Assembly: GCF_001545035.1 (NCBI RefSeq)
Contig: NZ_FCOJ02000033.1
Coordinates: forward strand, 1-64,000
Length of the DNA stretch: 64,000 nucleotides
Direction of reading: 5' to 3'
Source of the DNA: Caballeronia glebae
GTDB lineage: Bacteria; Pseudomonadota; Gammaproteobacteria; Burkholderiales; Burkholderiaceae
This document shows positions 25,520 through 34,292 of the stretch, one piece after another. The notes beneath the pieces are model-generated. The model was not told where the DNA came from. It did no database searches and was given only the letters and a program-made list of their open reading frames with translations. Made by a program: the position numbers and the translations under genes. Position 1 is the first letter of the stretch. Each line of letters opens with the position of its first letter.

Positions 25520-26479
25520 ATGACGACATCCGCCGAACAAGCCGCCGACTGGCTGCTCTCCGGACTCGAACTGCGCAGCACGCTCTTTCACGTGGGGCGG
25601 TACTGTGGCGCGTATCGCGCATCGACGGCGGGCCATCAGCGCGCGAGCTTTCATCTCGTTCTGGAAGGCGCGTGCTGGCTGCATCTCCCCGCAAAAGCCG
25701 GGCGTGCCGCGAGCAGCACACGCCTCGTCGCGGGCGACGCCGTGTTTCTGATGCGCGACATGGCGCACTGTCTGTCTCCCGACGCAGGCGCGCCCGACGC
25801 GGACGACTTCGCGGTGCGCACCGGCGCGATGACGCCGCTCGATGCCCCGCACGCGCCGGCTGACGGCGTGGCGCTCGCGTGTGGCTTCTTCGAGTTCCGC
25901 TCGGATCTCGGCGATGCGCTCAACAGTTTGCTGCCCGATTACATCGCCGCACGTCACGACGATGCACGGCTCGCCGGCGCGCGCGCCACTTTCGAACTGA
26001 TCCGCGCCGAAGCCGCGCGCACGAACGACGGCCTCTCGCCGCTCATCAATCGTCTGACCGACGTGCTGTTCTTCTACGCGCTGCGCGCCGTCGCGAGCGC
26101 GGACGATTTCGCGCCGGGCCTGTGGACCGTCATGCGGCGGGCAGAATTCGCGCCGCTCGTCAGCGCTGTTATCGAGCGACCCGGCGACGACTGGAGCACG
26201 CATTCGATGGCGGCGTTTTGTCACATGTCGCGGGCGCGCTTCTGCAAGCAATTCGCCGAGGTCTGCGGACAGCCGCCTGCGCAATTTCTCGCGCTACTGC
26301 GCATGAAGGTCGCGGCCGAAATGCTGAGGCACGGTGCATCGACCGTGAACGCCGCGCAATACGTGGGCTATCAGTCCGAATCGGCCTTCGCGCACGCGTT
26401 CAAGCGCATCACCGGCCTGCAGCCCGGCGCGTGCCGCCGCGAAGGCGCGAGCGTGCCAGAAGAAACGCGCGTGCACTGA
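25520..26479 (+). CDS. AraC-family regulator with cupin-like sensor domain
   Basis: This 319-residue protein starts at the ATG at 25520. An N-terminal cupin-type domain (about 10-200) shows SFHLVLEGACWLHLP and a metal-cupin-like second motif around DAVFLMRDMAHCLSP. The C-terminal AraC helix-turn-helix pair (about 215-310) includes WSTHSMAAFCHMSRARFCKQF and VNAAQYVGYQSESAFAHAF. It precedes the AhpD-like/DszC-like/ABC transporter operon by 92 bases on the same strand and is the obvious candidate for its control. Confidence 0.86.
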   Translation: MTTSAEQAADWLLSGLELRSTLFHVGRYCGAYRASTAGHQRASFHLVLEGACWLHLPAKAGRAASSTRLVAGDAVFLMRDMAHCLSPDAGAPDADDFAVRTGAMTPLDAPHAPADGVALACGFFEFRSDLGDALNSLLPDYIAARHDDARLAGARATFELIRAEAARTNDGLSPLINRLTDVLFFYALRAVASADDFAPGLWTVMRRAEFAPLVSAVIERPGDDWSTHSMAAFCHMSRARFCKQFAEVCGQPPAQFLALLRMKVAAEMLRHGASTVNAAQYVGYQSESAFAHAFKRITGLQPGACRREGASVPEETRVH

Positions 26480-26571
26480 CATGAGACGAATCCGCAGGAA
26501 CGAGAGACGCTGACGCATTGCCGGGGCATCTTCGGCCATGGACAATGAAGCTTTTCCAGTTCGAGGATTTC

Positions 26572-27138
26572 ATGAGCCGCCTGCCCCTGCAAACCATCGA
26601 AAGCGCGCCTGAAGCAAGCCGTCCTTTCCTGCAAAAATCCCTGGCCGCCAATGGCTTTCTGCCCAATCTCGTGGCCACGCTCGCGAATGCCCCCGTCGCG
26701 CTCGAAACGTATCTGACCGTTGGCGAGATCAACGGCAGAAGCGGCCTCACGCTGGCGGAACGCGAAGTCGTGCAAATTACCGCCGCCGCGATTCACGGCT
26801 GCGGATTCTGCGTGGCGGGCCATACCGCTGTCGCGCTGAAAAAGGCTCAGTTGCCCGAAGCGCTCGTCGATGAAATCCGCGCGCAAGGCACGCTCTCCGA
26901 TGCGCGCCTCGACGCCGTGGCGACCTTCACGCGCGCGGTCATCGCGACGCGCGGCGCTGTCTCAGACGTTGTCCTCGCCGGCTTCAAGGACGCAGGTTTC
27001 AGCGATGCGAACGCGCTCGAAGTGATTCTCGGCGTGAGTCTCGCCACGCTCTGCAACTTCGCCAACAACCTGGCGCGCAACGAACTGAACCCGCAGCTCG
27101 AAGCGTTTCGCTGGGAACCGAAGGCGCAAGCCGCATGA
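26572..27138 (+). CDS. carboxymuconolactone decarboxylase/AhpD-like protein
   Basis: A 188-residue all-helical protein of the CMD/AhpD superfamily. The redox motif C-G-F-C-x3-H is seen in AAIHGCGFCVAGHTAV, as in alkylhydroperoxidase-type members. The start at 26572 follows GAGG. Its stop overlaps the start of the DszC-like gene (ATGA). It may remove peroxide or a reactive product made by the flavin enzyme encoded next to it. This role is inferred from context. Confidence 0.84.
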   Translation: MSRLPLQTIESAPEASRPFLQKSLAANGFLPNLVATLANAPVALETYLTVGEINGRSGLTLAEREVVQITAAAIHGCGFCVAGHTAVALKKAQLPEALVDEIRAQGTLSDARLDAVATFTRAVIATRGAVSDVVLAGFKDAGFSDANALEVILGVSLATLCNFANNLARNELNPQLEAFRWEPKAQAA

Positions 27139-28214
27139 ACGCGCCCGCTTCTTTCGAGTCGCTCGCCGCCTGGCTCGACACGCATGCCGATGCGCTCGAC
27201 GCGGACCAGTCGCGCGCATCGGACGTGCTGCCGCAACTGATTCGCGGGCACGCGGCCGGCGTAGGCGTGCCCGAGGCGCTGGGCGGCGCGGGCGGCACGA
27301 TCGCCGACGCCATCGACACGGTGGCGGCCGTCGCGCAACGTTCGCTGACGGCGGCGTTCGTGCTCTGGGGACATCGCACGTTCATCGAGTACGTTCTGCA
27401 GAGCGATAACGAGACGTTGCGCGCAGACACGTTGCCGCGTCTGCTCGACGGCCGGATCGCCGGCGCGACGGGCCTCTCGAATGCGATGAAGTATCTGTCG
27501 AACATCGAGCCGCTGCAGATGCATGCCACGCGCCGCGCCGATGGTTTCGCGCTGAGCGGCGGCCTGCCGTGGATCACCAACTTGCGGCGCGAGGGTTTCA
27601 TCGCGGCGGCGGCGTTCGATCACGACGACGGCTCGCCGCCTTCCATCTTCGCGATTCCTCACGATGCACCAGGCGTCGAACGCAGCGACGATCTCGATCT
27701 GATCGGCCTGCGCGCGAGCAACACGGCGGCGCTTACCGTGACCGGCACGGTGCTCGACGAGCGTCACCGGATCACCGCCGATGCACGTAGCTGGCTCCTG
27801 CGCGTGCGGCCCGCGTTCCTCGGTCTGCAATGCGGCATGTCCGTCGGGCTCGCGCGGCGCGCGCTGCTTGCGACAGCGCAAGCCGGCGCGTCATCGCGTG
27901 AGCCGATCCACGAGGAAAGCGCCGCGCTCGAAGCAGCGCTAGCGGAGCAGCACGTTCGACTGAAGCAAGGCGTACTCGACGGAACCTTCTTCGAACGCCC
28001 TGCCGCATTGTTCGAGTTGCGCATCGCACTCGTCGATATCGTCACGCGCGCGCTCTCGCTCGAAGTGCAAGCGACCGGCGGGCGCGGTTTTTTGCGCAAT
28101 CAGAGCGGCGTTGCCCGGCGCGTGCGCGAGGCGTCGTTCATTCCGATCGTCACGCCAAGCCTCGTGCAGCTCAAAGCGCAGTTGGCGCAGCAACGCGCTG
28201 CGAGCGTCGCGTGA
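27135..28214 (+). CDS. acyl-CoA-dehydrogenase-like protein (short DszC-type), copy 3
   Basis: The protein has 359 residues, shorter and more divergent than the other copies. The N-terminal part holds VGVPEALGGAGGTIADAIDT. The middle holds GLPWITNLRREGFIAAAAF and the tail has ALSLEVQATGGRGFLRNQSG. Overlaps link it to the AhpD-like gene (ATGA) upstream and the ATPase gene downstream, so it is in one operon with a complete ABC importer. It probably oxidises the imported compound; the substrate is unknown. Confidence 0.8.
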   Translation: MNAPASFESLAAWLDTHADALDADQSRASDVLPQLIRGHAAGVGVPEALGGAGGTIADAIDTVAAVAQRSLTAAFVLWGHRTFIEYVLQSDNETLRADTLPRLLDGRIAGATGLSNAMKYLSNIEPLQMHATRRADGFALSGGLPWITNLRREGFIAAAAFDHDDGSPPSIFAIPHDAPGVERSDDLDLIGLRASNTAALTVTGTVLDERHRITADARSWLLRVRPAFLGLQCGMSVGLARRALLATAQAGASSREPIHEESAALEAALAEQHVRLKQGVLDGTFFERPAALFELRIALVDIVTRALSLEVQATGGRGFLRNQSGVARRVREASFIPIVTPSLVQLKAQLAQQRAASVA

Positions 28215-28987
28215 TGCGCTCCGTCACGCGGGGCGCGCACATCGACGCGAGCAGCATCACACTGCGCTATGCCACGCGACGCGTGCTCGACGGCGTCGAT
28301 CTGAGCGTCGCGCCGGGAGAAATCGTCGCGCTGCTCGGGCCGAGCGGCTGCGGCAAGTCGTCGTTGCTGCGCATCATCGCCGGATTGGTTCGGCCGAGTT
28401 CGGGCACGCTGCGCGTAGATGGCGAGGCAGTCGCAGGCCCGCGCTCGGACGTCGCGCTCGCGTTTCAGGACCCGTGTCTGCTGCCGTGGCTCACGGTCGA
28501 GCGCAATGTCGCTTTCGGCCTGACTTTCAAGCGGCAGCCGCATTTGTCGCGCCCGAGCCGCAAGGAGCGCGTGACGCAGGCGCTGCAGGCCGTGGGACTC
28601 GAACACGCGCGCGGCTGGCTGCCCGCGCAGTTGAGCGGCGGCATGGCGCAACGCGTGGCGCTGGCGCGTACGCTCGCACGCGAGCCGCGCGCCCTGTTGC
28701 TCGACGAGCCGTTCGGCGCGCTCGACGAAGTCACGCGCGCGGACATGCAACAGTTGCTGATCGAGGCGATCGGGCGCACCGGCGCGTGCGCGCTGCTGGT
28801 CACGCACGATATCGACGAAGCGCTGCTCGTCGCCGATCACATCGTGCTGCTCGGCAATCGCGGCACGCTCGTCGGCCGATGGTCCGTGGCGCTGCCGCAT
28901 CCCAGACAAACGCAGGTTCGTTCGCTCGGCGAGCTGCGCATTTCAATCCTTCAGGCGCTGCAAAACTCGATGTCCAAAGCGGCCTGA
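28214..28987 (+). CDS. nitrate/sulfonate-type ABC transporter ATP-binding protein, second system
   Basis: An ATPase of 257 residues with Walker A GPSGCGKSS, Q-loop FQDPCLLPW, signature LSGGMAQR and Walker B LLLDEPFGALD. The stop of the preceding gene and this ATG form TGATG; the GTG one codon earlier is an alternative. It belongs to the SsuB/TauB/NrtD group and pairs with the binding protein and permease downstream. Confidence 0.87.
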   Translation: MRSVTRGAHIDASSITLRYATRRVLDGVDLSVAPGEIVALLGPSGCGKSSLLRIIAGLVRPSSGTLRVDGEAVAGPRSDVALAFQDPCLLPWLTVERNVAFGLTFKRQPHLSRPSRKERVTQALQAVGLEHARGWLPAQLSGGMAQRVALARTLAREPRALLLDEPFGALDEVTRADMQQLLIEAIGRTGACALLVTHDIDEALLVADHIVLLGNRGTLVGRWSVALPHPRQTQVRSLGELRISILQALQNSMSKAA

Positions 28988-29006
28988 ATCAGCGGGGAAG
29001 AATTCG

Positions 29007-30197
29007 ATGTGTCAATTACCGATGTCACGCCGCGAATGGCTGAAGCTCGCTTCGCTGTTCACCGTGGCGGGCGCCGCGCCGCTCCTCAAGTCATTCGATG
29101 CGCGCGCCGCCGCGGAACCGGACGCGCCCGTGCGCATCGGCTATCTGCCGATCACCGATGCAACGCCGCTGCTCGTCGCGCACAACAACGGCTATTTCGA
29201 CGCCGCCGGCATCCGGGCCGAGAAGCCGACGCTCTTGCGCAGTTGGGCGCAACTCGTCGAGGCGTTCCTGTCCGGACAGGTCAACGTCGTGCATCTCCTC
29301 TCGCCGATGACCGTCTGGGCGCGCTACGGCGGCAAGGCGCCCGCGAAAGTCGTCGCGTGGAATCACGTGAACGGTTCGGCCCTGACGGTCGCGCCGGACG
29401 TGAACGCGCTCGCGGACCTCGGCGGCAAGACCGTGGCCGTGCCGTTCTGGTATTCGGTCCACAACGTCGTGCTGCAGGACATGCTGCGCGCACAAGGCCT
29501 CACGCCCGTGCTCAAGCGCACGAGCGCGCCGGGGCCGAAGGAAGTCAACCTGATCGTGATGCCGCCCTCCGACATGCCGCCCGCGCTGGCCGCGAAGCAG
29601 ATCGCGGGCTATATCGTCGCGGAGCCGTTCAACGCCGCTGCCGAGCAACTGAACGTGGGCAAAGTGCTGCGCTTCACGGGCGACGTTTGGCGTAATCACG
29701 CGTGCTGCGTGATCTTCATGCACGAGCATGATCTGACGCAACGCGCGGCGTGGTCGCAGAAGGTCGTGGACGCGATCGTCAAGGCGCAACTGTGGACGCG
29801 CGCCCATCCTGAAGACGCGGCGAAGCTGCTATCGAAAGAAGGCGCGAATCACTACACGCCGCACGCCGCGCAACTGCTCGCGCGCGTGCTCGCTCCGCAG
29901 GCGGGCGATCAGGGCCGCTATCTCGGCGACCGCGCGATCCAGCATGCGGACTGGCATTCGAAGCGCATCGACTTTCAGCCTTATCCGTATCCGAGCTACA
30001 CCGAGGAACTGGTACGGCGTCTCAAGGCGACACAGGTGGATGGCGCCAACGCGTTTCTCGCATCGCTCGATCCGGCGAAAGTCGCGGCCGATCTCGTCGA
30101 CGATCGCTTCGTGAAGAAGAGCATCGAAGCCGTGGGTGGCATGTCCGCGTTCGGGCAGAGCGCGGGGTACGCGCGCAAGGAGACGATCCTTGTCTAG
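29007..30197 (+). CDS. ABC transporter substrate-binding protein (CmpA/NrtA/SsuA-type), second system
   Basis: This 396-residue protein has a twin-arginine signal (SRREWLKLASLFTVAG, cleavage after ARA-AAE). The mature start VRIGYLPITDATPLLVAHNN is characteristic of NrtA/CmpA/TauA proteins. It is longer than SsuA and has a C-terminal extension ending in GQSAGYARKETILV. The following permease start overlaps its last codons. The ligand cannot be read directly; the enzymes encoded upstream suggest an organosulfur or related oxidisable compound. Confidence 0.85.
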   Translation: MCQLPMSRREWLKLASLFTVAGAAPLLKSFDARAAAEPDAPVRIGYLPITDATPLLVAHNNGYFDAAGIRAEKPTLLRSWAQLVEAFLSGQVNVVHLLSPMTVWARYGGKAPAKVVAWNHVNGSALTVAPDVNALADLGGKTVAVPFWYSVHNVVLQDMLRAQGLTPVLKRTSAPGPKEVNLIVMPPSDMPPALAAKQIAGYIVAEPFNAAAEQLNVGKVLRFTGDVWRNHACCVIFMHEHDLTQRAAWSQKVVDAIVKAQLWTRAHPEDAAKLLSKEGANHYTPHAAQLLARVLAPQAGDQGRYLGDRAIQHADWHSKRIDFQPYPYPSYTEELVRRLKATQVDGANAFLASLDPAKVAADLVDDRFVKKSIEAVGGMSAFGQSAGYARKETILV

Positions 30198-31017
30198 CGT
30201 GCTCGTTCAACCGGCGGCCGTTGCCGCGAGGCGCGGGGCGCGCGCGCGTTTGCACTGGCGCGGCGTGGTGCTGGGCATCGCGGGACTCGTCGTGACGATA
30301 GGCGTCTGGTGGCTTGCCGTGGCGCTGCTCGCGGGCCATAACACCCTCGTCGCGCAGTTCGCGCCGCTGCGCGCATGGCACGCGCTGCCTGCGCTCATCA
30401 CCGAAGATCGCCTCGTCGAGCACGTCGCGACGAGCCTTAAACGTATCGCGGTGGGACTCGCGTGGGCGCTCGCGGCGGGCGTGCCGCTCGGCTTCGCCAT
30501 CGGCCGGATTCGCTGGCTGGAACAGGCGCTCTCGCCCACGCTGCAATTTCTGCGGATGATCTCGCCGCTCTCGTGGATGCCGATTGCCGTGATGTCGCTC
30601 GGCGTCGGCGACCGTGCCGTGTACTTCCTGCTCGCCTTCGCCGCGGTGTGGCCGCTCGTGATGAGCACGGCGGCGGGCGTGGCGCATCTGGACCGGCGCT
30701 GGATCCGGCTCGGTGAAAGTCTCGCGGCGACGCGCGCGGAAATGCTCTGGCACATCTATGTGCCGGGCATCGCCGCGCACGTGCTCACGGGCGTGCGGCT
30801 TGCCATCGGCATATTGTGGATCGTGCTGGTGCCCGCCGAGATGCTCGGTGTGAGCGCGGGTCTCGGCTATCTGATTCTGGATACGCGCGACCGGCTCGCG
30901 TATTCCGAGCTGACCGCGGTCATTCTGGTGATCGGCGCGCTCGGATTCGCGCTCGATCTGGCCGCGCGCGCGGTCGCGGCGCGTCTGAGCGGCGGCGCGG
31001 TCGTGCGGGAAGAGTGA
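30190..31017 (+). CDS. ABC transporter permease (SsuC/NrtB-type), second system
   Basis: This 275-residue membrane protein begins at TTG 30190, chosen because AAGGAG lies seven bases upstream; GTG 30199 is the alternative. It has about six hydrophobic segments, from VVLGIAGLVVTIGVWWLAVA to AVILVIGALGFALDLAARAV, and the EAA loop LGESLAATRAEMLWHIYVPG. It closes the operon AhpD-like, DszC-like, ATPase, binding protein, permease. It converges on the cysteine desulfurase gene. Confidence 0.86.
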   Translation: MSSVLVQPAAVAARRGARARLHWRGVVLGIAGLVVTIGVWWLAVALLAGHNTLVAQFAPLRAWHALPALITEDRLVEHVATSLKRIAVGLAWALAAGVPLGFAIGRIRWLEQALSPTLQFLRMISPLSWMPIAVMSLGVGDRAVYFLLAFAAVWPLVMSTAAGVAHLDRRWIRLGESLAATRAEMLWHIYVPGIAAHVLTGVRLAIGILWIVLVPAEMLGVSAGLGYLILDTRDRLAYSELTAVILVIGALGFALDLAARAVAARLSGGAVVREE

Positions 31018-31262
31018 TGAGCGGATCGTCGGGGCCCGAAGAAGCGATGGTGGACGTCTTCGAGTCTCCCAGTTAGCGCACGTATCGTGCGCGCCGGCGC
31101 GTTTCATCCGCCTGACGCGGATGCGGCGCGTGAGCGTTCATGCGCCCTGAAAAAAGGAGCCGCTCGCGAGAATCGCGCGAACGTTCGAGGATCACGCGAA
31201 GGTGCTCGACGGCGCATCGGACGGATGCACGGTGCGTCCTACCGCACGCGTGCGCCCTCGTC

Positions 31263-33224
31263 TCACCGCCGTACGGCGAGACGCCGCACGACCGAGATCA
31301 TGCGGTCCACTTCATCGCACGTGTTGTAGAACGCGAGCGACGGCCGCACCGTCGCCTCGACGCCGAAGCGCCGCAGGATCGGCTGCGCGCAATGATGCCC
31401 CGAGCGCACCGCGATGCCTTCCTCGTTCAACGCACGCCCGACTTCTTCCGGCGCGTAGCCCTTGAGCACGAACGACAGCACGCTCGCCTTGTCGTCCGCC
31501 GTGCCGATCAACCGCACGCCAGGCACCGGCCGCAGCAGATGCGTGGCATACGCGAGCAGATCGTGTTCGTAGCGCCCGATATTCTCGATGCCGATGCGCG
31601 TCACGTAATCGAGCGCCGCGCCTAAGCCGACCGCATCCGCGATGTTGCCCGTGCCCGCCTCGAAGCGGCTCGGCGGCCCCTGGAACACGGTGCGCTCGAA
31701 GGTCACGTCCTGGATCATGTTGCCGCCGCCTTCCCACGGCGGCATGTCCTCCAGCACTTCGCGCTTGCCGTACACCGCGCCGATACCCGTCGGCCCGAAA
31801 ATCTTGTGTCCCGAGAACACGAAGAAATCGGCATCGATGCTTTGCACGTCGACCCGCATGTGCGACACCGACTGCGCGCCATCGACGAGCGCCCGCGCGC
31901 CCGCACGATGCGCCATCGCGACGATCTCCTGCACCGGCACGATGGTCCCGAGCGCGTTCGACACCTGCGTCAACGAAACGATCTTCGTGCGCCCGTTGAG
32001 CATGCGTTGATATTCGTCGAGCCGCACCTGTCCGGAGTCATCGACGGGAATCACGCGCAGCTTCGCGCCCTTTTCCGCCGCGAGCTGCTGCCACGGCACG
32101 ATGTTGGCGTGATGCTCAAGATGCGACACGATGATCTCGTCGCCCTCGCCCACGTTCTTCACGCCCCACGACTTCGCCACGAGGTTGATGCCCTCGGTCG
32201 TGCCGCGCACGAAGATGATCTCTTCGGTGGACGACGCGTTGAGAAAGCGCCGCACAGTTTCGCGCGCGCCTTCGTAGGCGTCGGTCGCGCGACCCGCGAT
32301 GGCATGCGCCGCGCGGTGAATGTTCGAGTTCTCGTGCGCGTAGAAATACGCGAGCCGGTCGATGACCGCCTGCGGCTTTTGCGTCGTCGCGGCATTGTCG
32401 AACCACACGAGCTGCCGGCCGTTCACGCGCTCCTGAAGAATCGGGAAGTCGCGGCGGATCGCGTTGACATCGAACGGCGGATGCGCGGACTTCGCATAGG
32501 ACGCCTGCTTGCGCTCGTCGTCGGCGAAGTAGTAGGCGCCCGATGTCGGCGTGCTGCGCGGCTCCGATGCCAGCGAGCGCAGGAAGTCGTCGCCGGGAAG
32601 GCCGAACGATTCGGGCGTCGCCGCGTATCCCGGTTTCGGCGCGTCGCGGTGCGTGTACGGTGCATCGACGTCTTCGTTCAGAAAGTAATAGCCCGAAGTC
32701 GCCGCGCCCGACGCCGAAGGACGCTCGATTTCCACCGGCTCCGCGCCGAGCGCCGCGCCGCCGATGCGCGGCTCCATCGCGGGCGCGACCGTTTGCACGA
32801 GGTCGGGCACGCCATCATGCGCGATGGCGTGCGGCACGAGCGCGGGCGCGCGATTGCCGATCGACAGCACGTGCAGCGGCGAGGACGGCGCGAGATTTGC
32901 GCCCGGCACGTAACCTTGCGGAAGCGATAGTCCCGGCACGCCCGTGCCCGTGCCGCCCGGGCCCGCGAGCGGCGAGCCCGGAGGCGCGGGGTTGCTTGCC
33001 ACGCTCGTCGCGGGCGCGGTGAACGGCAGCGCCGCCGAAATCGATTCGCCGCCGCCGCTGCCCATACTCGCGGCCGCGGGCGTCGCGCTGCCCGGCACGC
33101 TCGAAAAGAACTCGTTGGCAAGGCGCGCGAGCGTGGCCGCATCGGGCAACCCGGCGGGCAAGCCCGCGGGCGCATCCGCTTGCGGCAGCGTCACGGATTT
33201 AGCGATAGGTGTCGGGATACTCAT
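31263..33224 (-). CDS. encapsulin cargo: SufS-type cysteine desulfurase with disordered N-terminal loading domain
   Basis: This 653-residue PLP enzyme is expected to release sulfur from cysteine as a persulfide, leaving alanine. Residues 251-653 form the SufS-like domain, with PLP Lys474 in FSGHKIFGPTG and catalytic Cys612 in RSGHHCAQP. These lie 138 residues apart, the same spacing as Lys226 and Cys364 of E. coli SufS. Residues 1-250 are Pro/Gly/Ala/Ser-rich and look disordered. They hold short conserved-looking motifs: LARLANEFF (32-40), SGYYFL (177-182) and SGAYYF (228-233). This is the known layout of family 2A encapsulin cargo. The start at 33224 overlaps the shell gene by 26 bases. Confidence 0.93.
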   Translation of the reverse strand: MSIPTPIAKSVTLPQADAPAGLPAGLPDAATLARLANEFFSSVPGSATPAAASMGSGGGESISAALPFTAPATSVASNPAPPGSPLAGPGGTGTGVPGLSLPQGYVPGANLAPSSPLHVLSIGNRAPALVPHAIAHDGVPDLVQTVAPAMEPRIGGAALGAEPVEIERPSASGAATSGYYFLNEDVDAPYTHRDAPKPGYAATPESFGLPGDDFLRSLASEPRSTPTSGAYYFADDERKQASYAKSAHPPFDVNAIRRDFPILQERVNGRQLVWFDNAATTQKPQAVIDRLAYFYAHENSNIHRAAHAIAGRATDAYEGARETVRRFLNASSTEEIIFVRGTTEGINLVAKSWGVKNVGEGDEIIVSHLEHHANIVPWQQLAAEKGAKLRVIPVDDSGQVRLDEYQRMLNGRTKIVSLTQVSNALGTIVPVQEIVAMAHRAGARALVDGAQSVSHMRVDVQSIDADFFVFSGHKIFGPTGIGAVYGKREVLEDMPPWEGGGNMIQDVTFERTVFQGPPSRFEAGTGNIADAVGLGAALDYVTRIGIENIGRYEHDLLAYATHLLRPVPGVRLIGTADDKASVLSFVLKGYAPEEVGRALNEEGIAVRSGHHCAQPILRRFGVEATVRPSLAFYNTCDEVDRMISVVRRLAVRR

Positions 33225-34131
33225 GGTATTTGGCGATCTCCACGTCATCCAGAACGGCCAGCGCATCCGGCGAATGCACGGCAAGCGAGCAATACAGCGA
33301 GATCAGGTACGACGCGATCGCGTGATTGTTGATGCCCATGAACCGCACCGAGAGCCCCGGCCCCTGCTCGCCCGCGACGCCCGGCTGATACAGGCCCACT
33401 ACGCCCTGACGCTTGTCGCCCACGCGCAGCAGGAGAATCTTGGTCTTGTTGTCCGCCACCGGCACCTTGTCCGACGGAATCAGCGGAATGCCGCGCCATG
33501 TGATGAACTGCGATCCGAACAGGCTGACGGTCGGCGGCGGCACGCCACGGCGCGTGCATTCGCGGCCGAACGCGGCGATGGCGAGCGGATGCGTCAGGAA
33601 GAACGCCGGCTCTTTCCACACCCGCGTGAGCAGTTCGTCGAGATCGTCGGGCGTCGGCGCGCCGGTCAGCGGAAACACGCGCTGTTCTTCGGCGACATTC
33701 GCGAGCAGTCCGTAATCCGGATTGTTGATGAGCTGGCTTTCCTGAAGCTCCTTGATCGTCTCGATGGTGAGGCGCAACTGCTCCTTCGTCTGATCGTGCG
33801 GGCTGCTGTAGAGATCGGCCACGCGCGTCTGCACGTCGAGCACGGTGCTCACGGCATTCAGGAAGTATTCGCGCGGCGCTTCTTCGTACGGCACGAACGT
33901 TCGCGGCAGCATGCTGTCGTCTTCGCGCTGCGTGCACAGCGCGCGCACCGCCTCGGGATTCTTCACCTGATTCAGACGATAGATGCCCGCCTCGACCGGC
34001 ACCCATTGCAATAGGTGCGTGAGCCAGCGAGGTGTGATCGTCGAGAGTTGAGGAACGGTCTTGGTGGCGTTGGCTAGTTGCCGTGCAGCTGTATCGCCGA
34101 GCGCGGACGCGCCGCCGACTGTTGCGGTCAT
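33199..34131 (-). CDS. family 2A encapsulin shell protein (SrpI-like)
   Basis: This 310-residue HK97-fold shell protein is close to the length of cyanobacterial SrpI. The N-terminal block AARQLANATKTVPQLSTITP and then WLTHLLQWVPVEAGIYRLNQ are typical of family 2A. Other family-like parts are NNPDYGLLANVAEEQRVFPL and SVRFMGINNHAIASYLISLY. Sixty copies are expected to assemble into a closed nanocompartment. It is the first gene of a two-gene operon with its cysteine desulfurase cargo. GGAG lies before the ATG. A serine acetyltransferase or rhodanese gene, often present in such operons, is absent here. Confidence 0.93.
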   Translation of the reverse strand: MTATVGGASALGDTAARQLANATKTVPQLSTITPRWLTHLLQWVPVEAGIYRLNQVKNPEAVRALCTQREDDSMLPRTFVPYEEAPREYFLNAVSTVLDVQTRVADLYSSPHDQTKEQLRLTIETIKELQESQLINNPDYGLLANVAEEQRVFPLTGAPTPDDLDELLTRVWKEPAFFLTHPLAIAAFGRECTRRGVPPPTVSLFGSQFITWRGIPLIPSDKVPVADNKTKILLLRVGDKRQGVVGLYQPGVAGEQGPGLSVRFMGINNHAIASYLISLYCSLAVHSPDALAVLDDVEIAKYHEYPDTYR

Positions 34132-34185
34132 GGAAAGCTCCGGAGTCTATATATGAAGAACGGGATTGCTTATGAACGAGCGTCA

Positions 34186-34195
34186 TTATCAGAAG
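34186..34195 (-). promoter_or_regulatory. candidate shared element CTTCYRATAA (copy 4)
   Basis: CTTCTGATAA on the minus strand, 54 bases upstream of the encapsulin shell ATG, in the orientation of the gene. It is identical to the copy in the YeiH/DszA-like promoter region at 19170. Confidence 0.3.
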
Positions 34196-34292
34196 ACGCA
34201 ATTGCCCGATCAACCTGCTATAGACGGCATTTCCTTACATTTCTCCGGAGGCTTGGCCGGCGCTTCTGCTTGATGAGAGGAATGACGAACGT

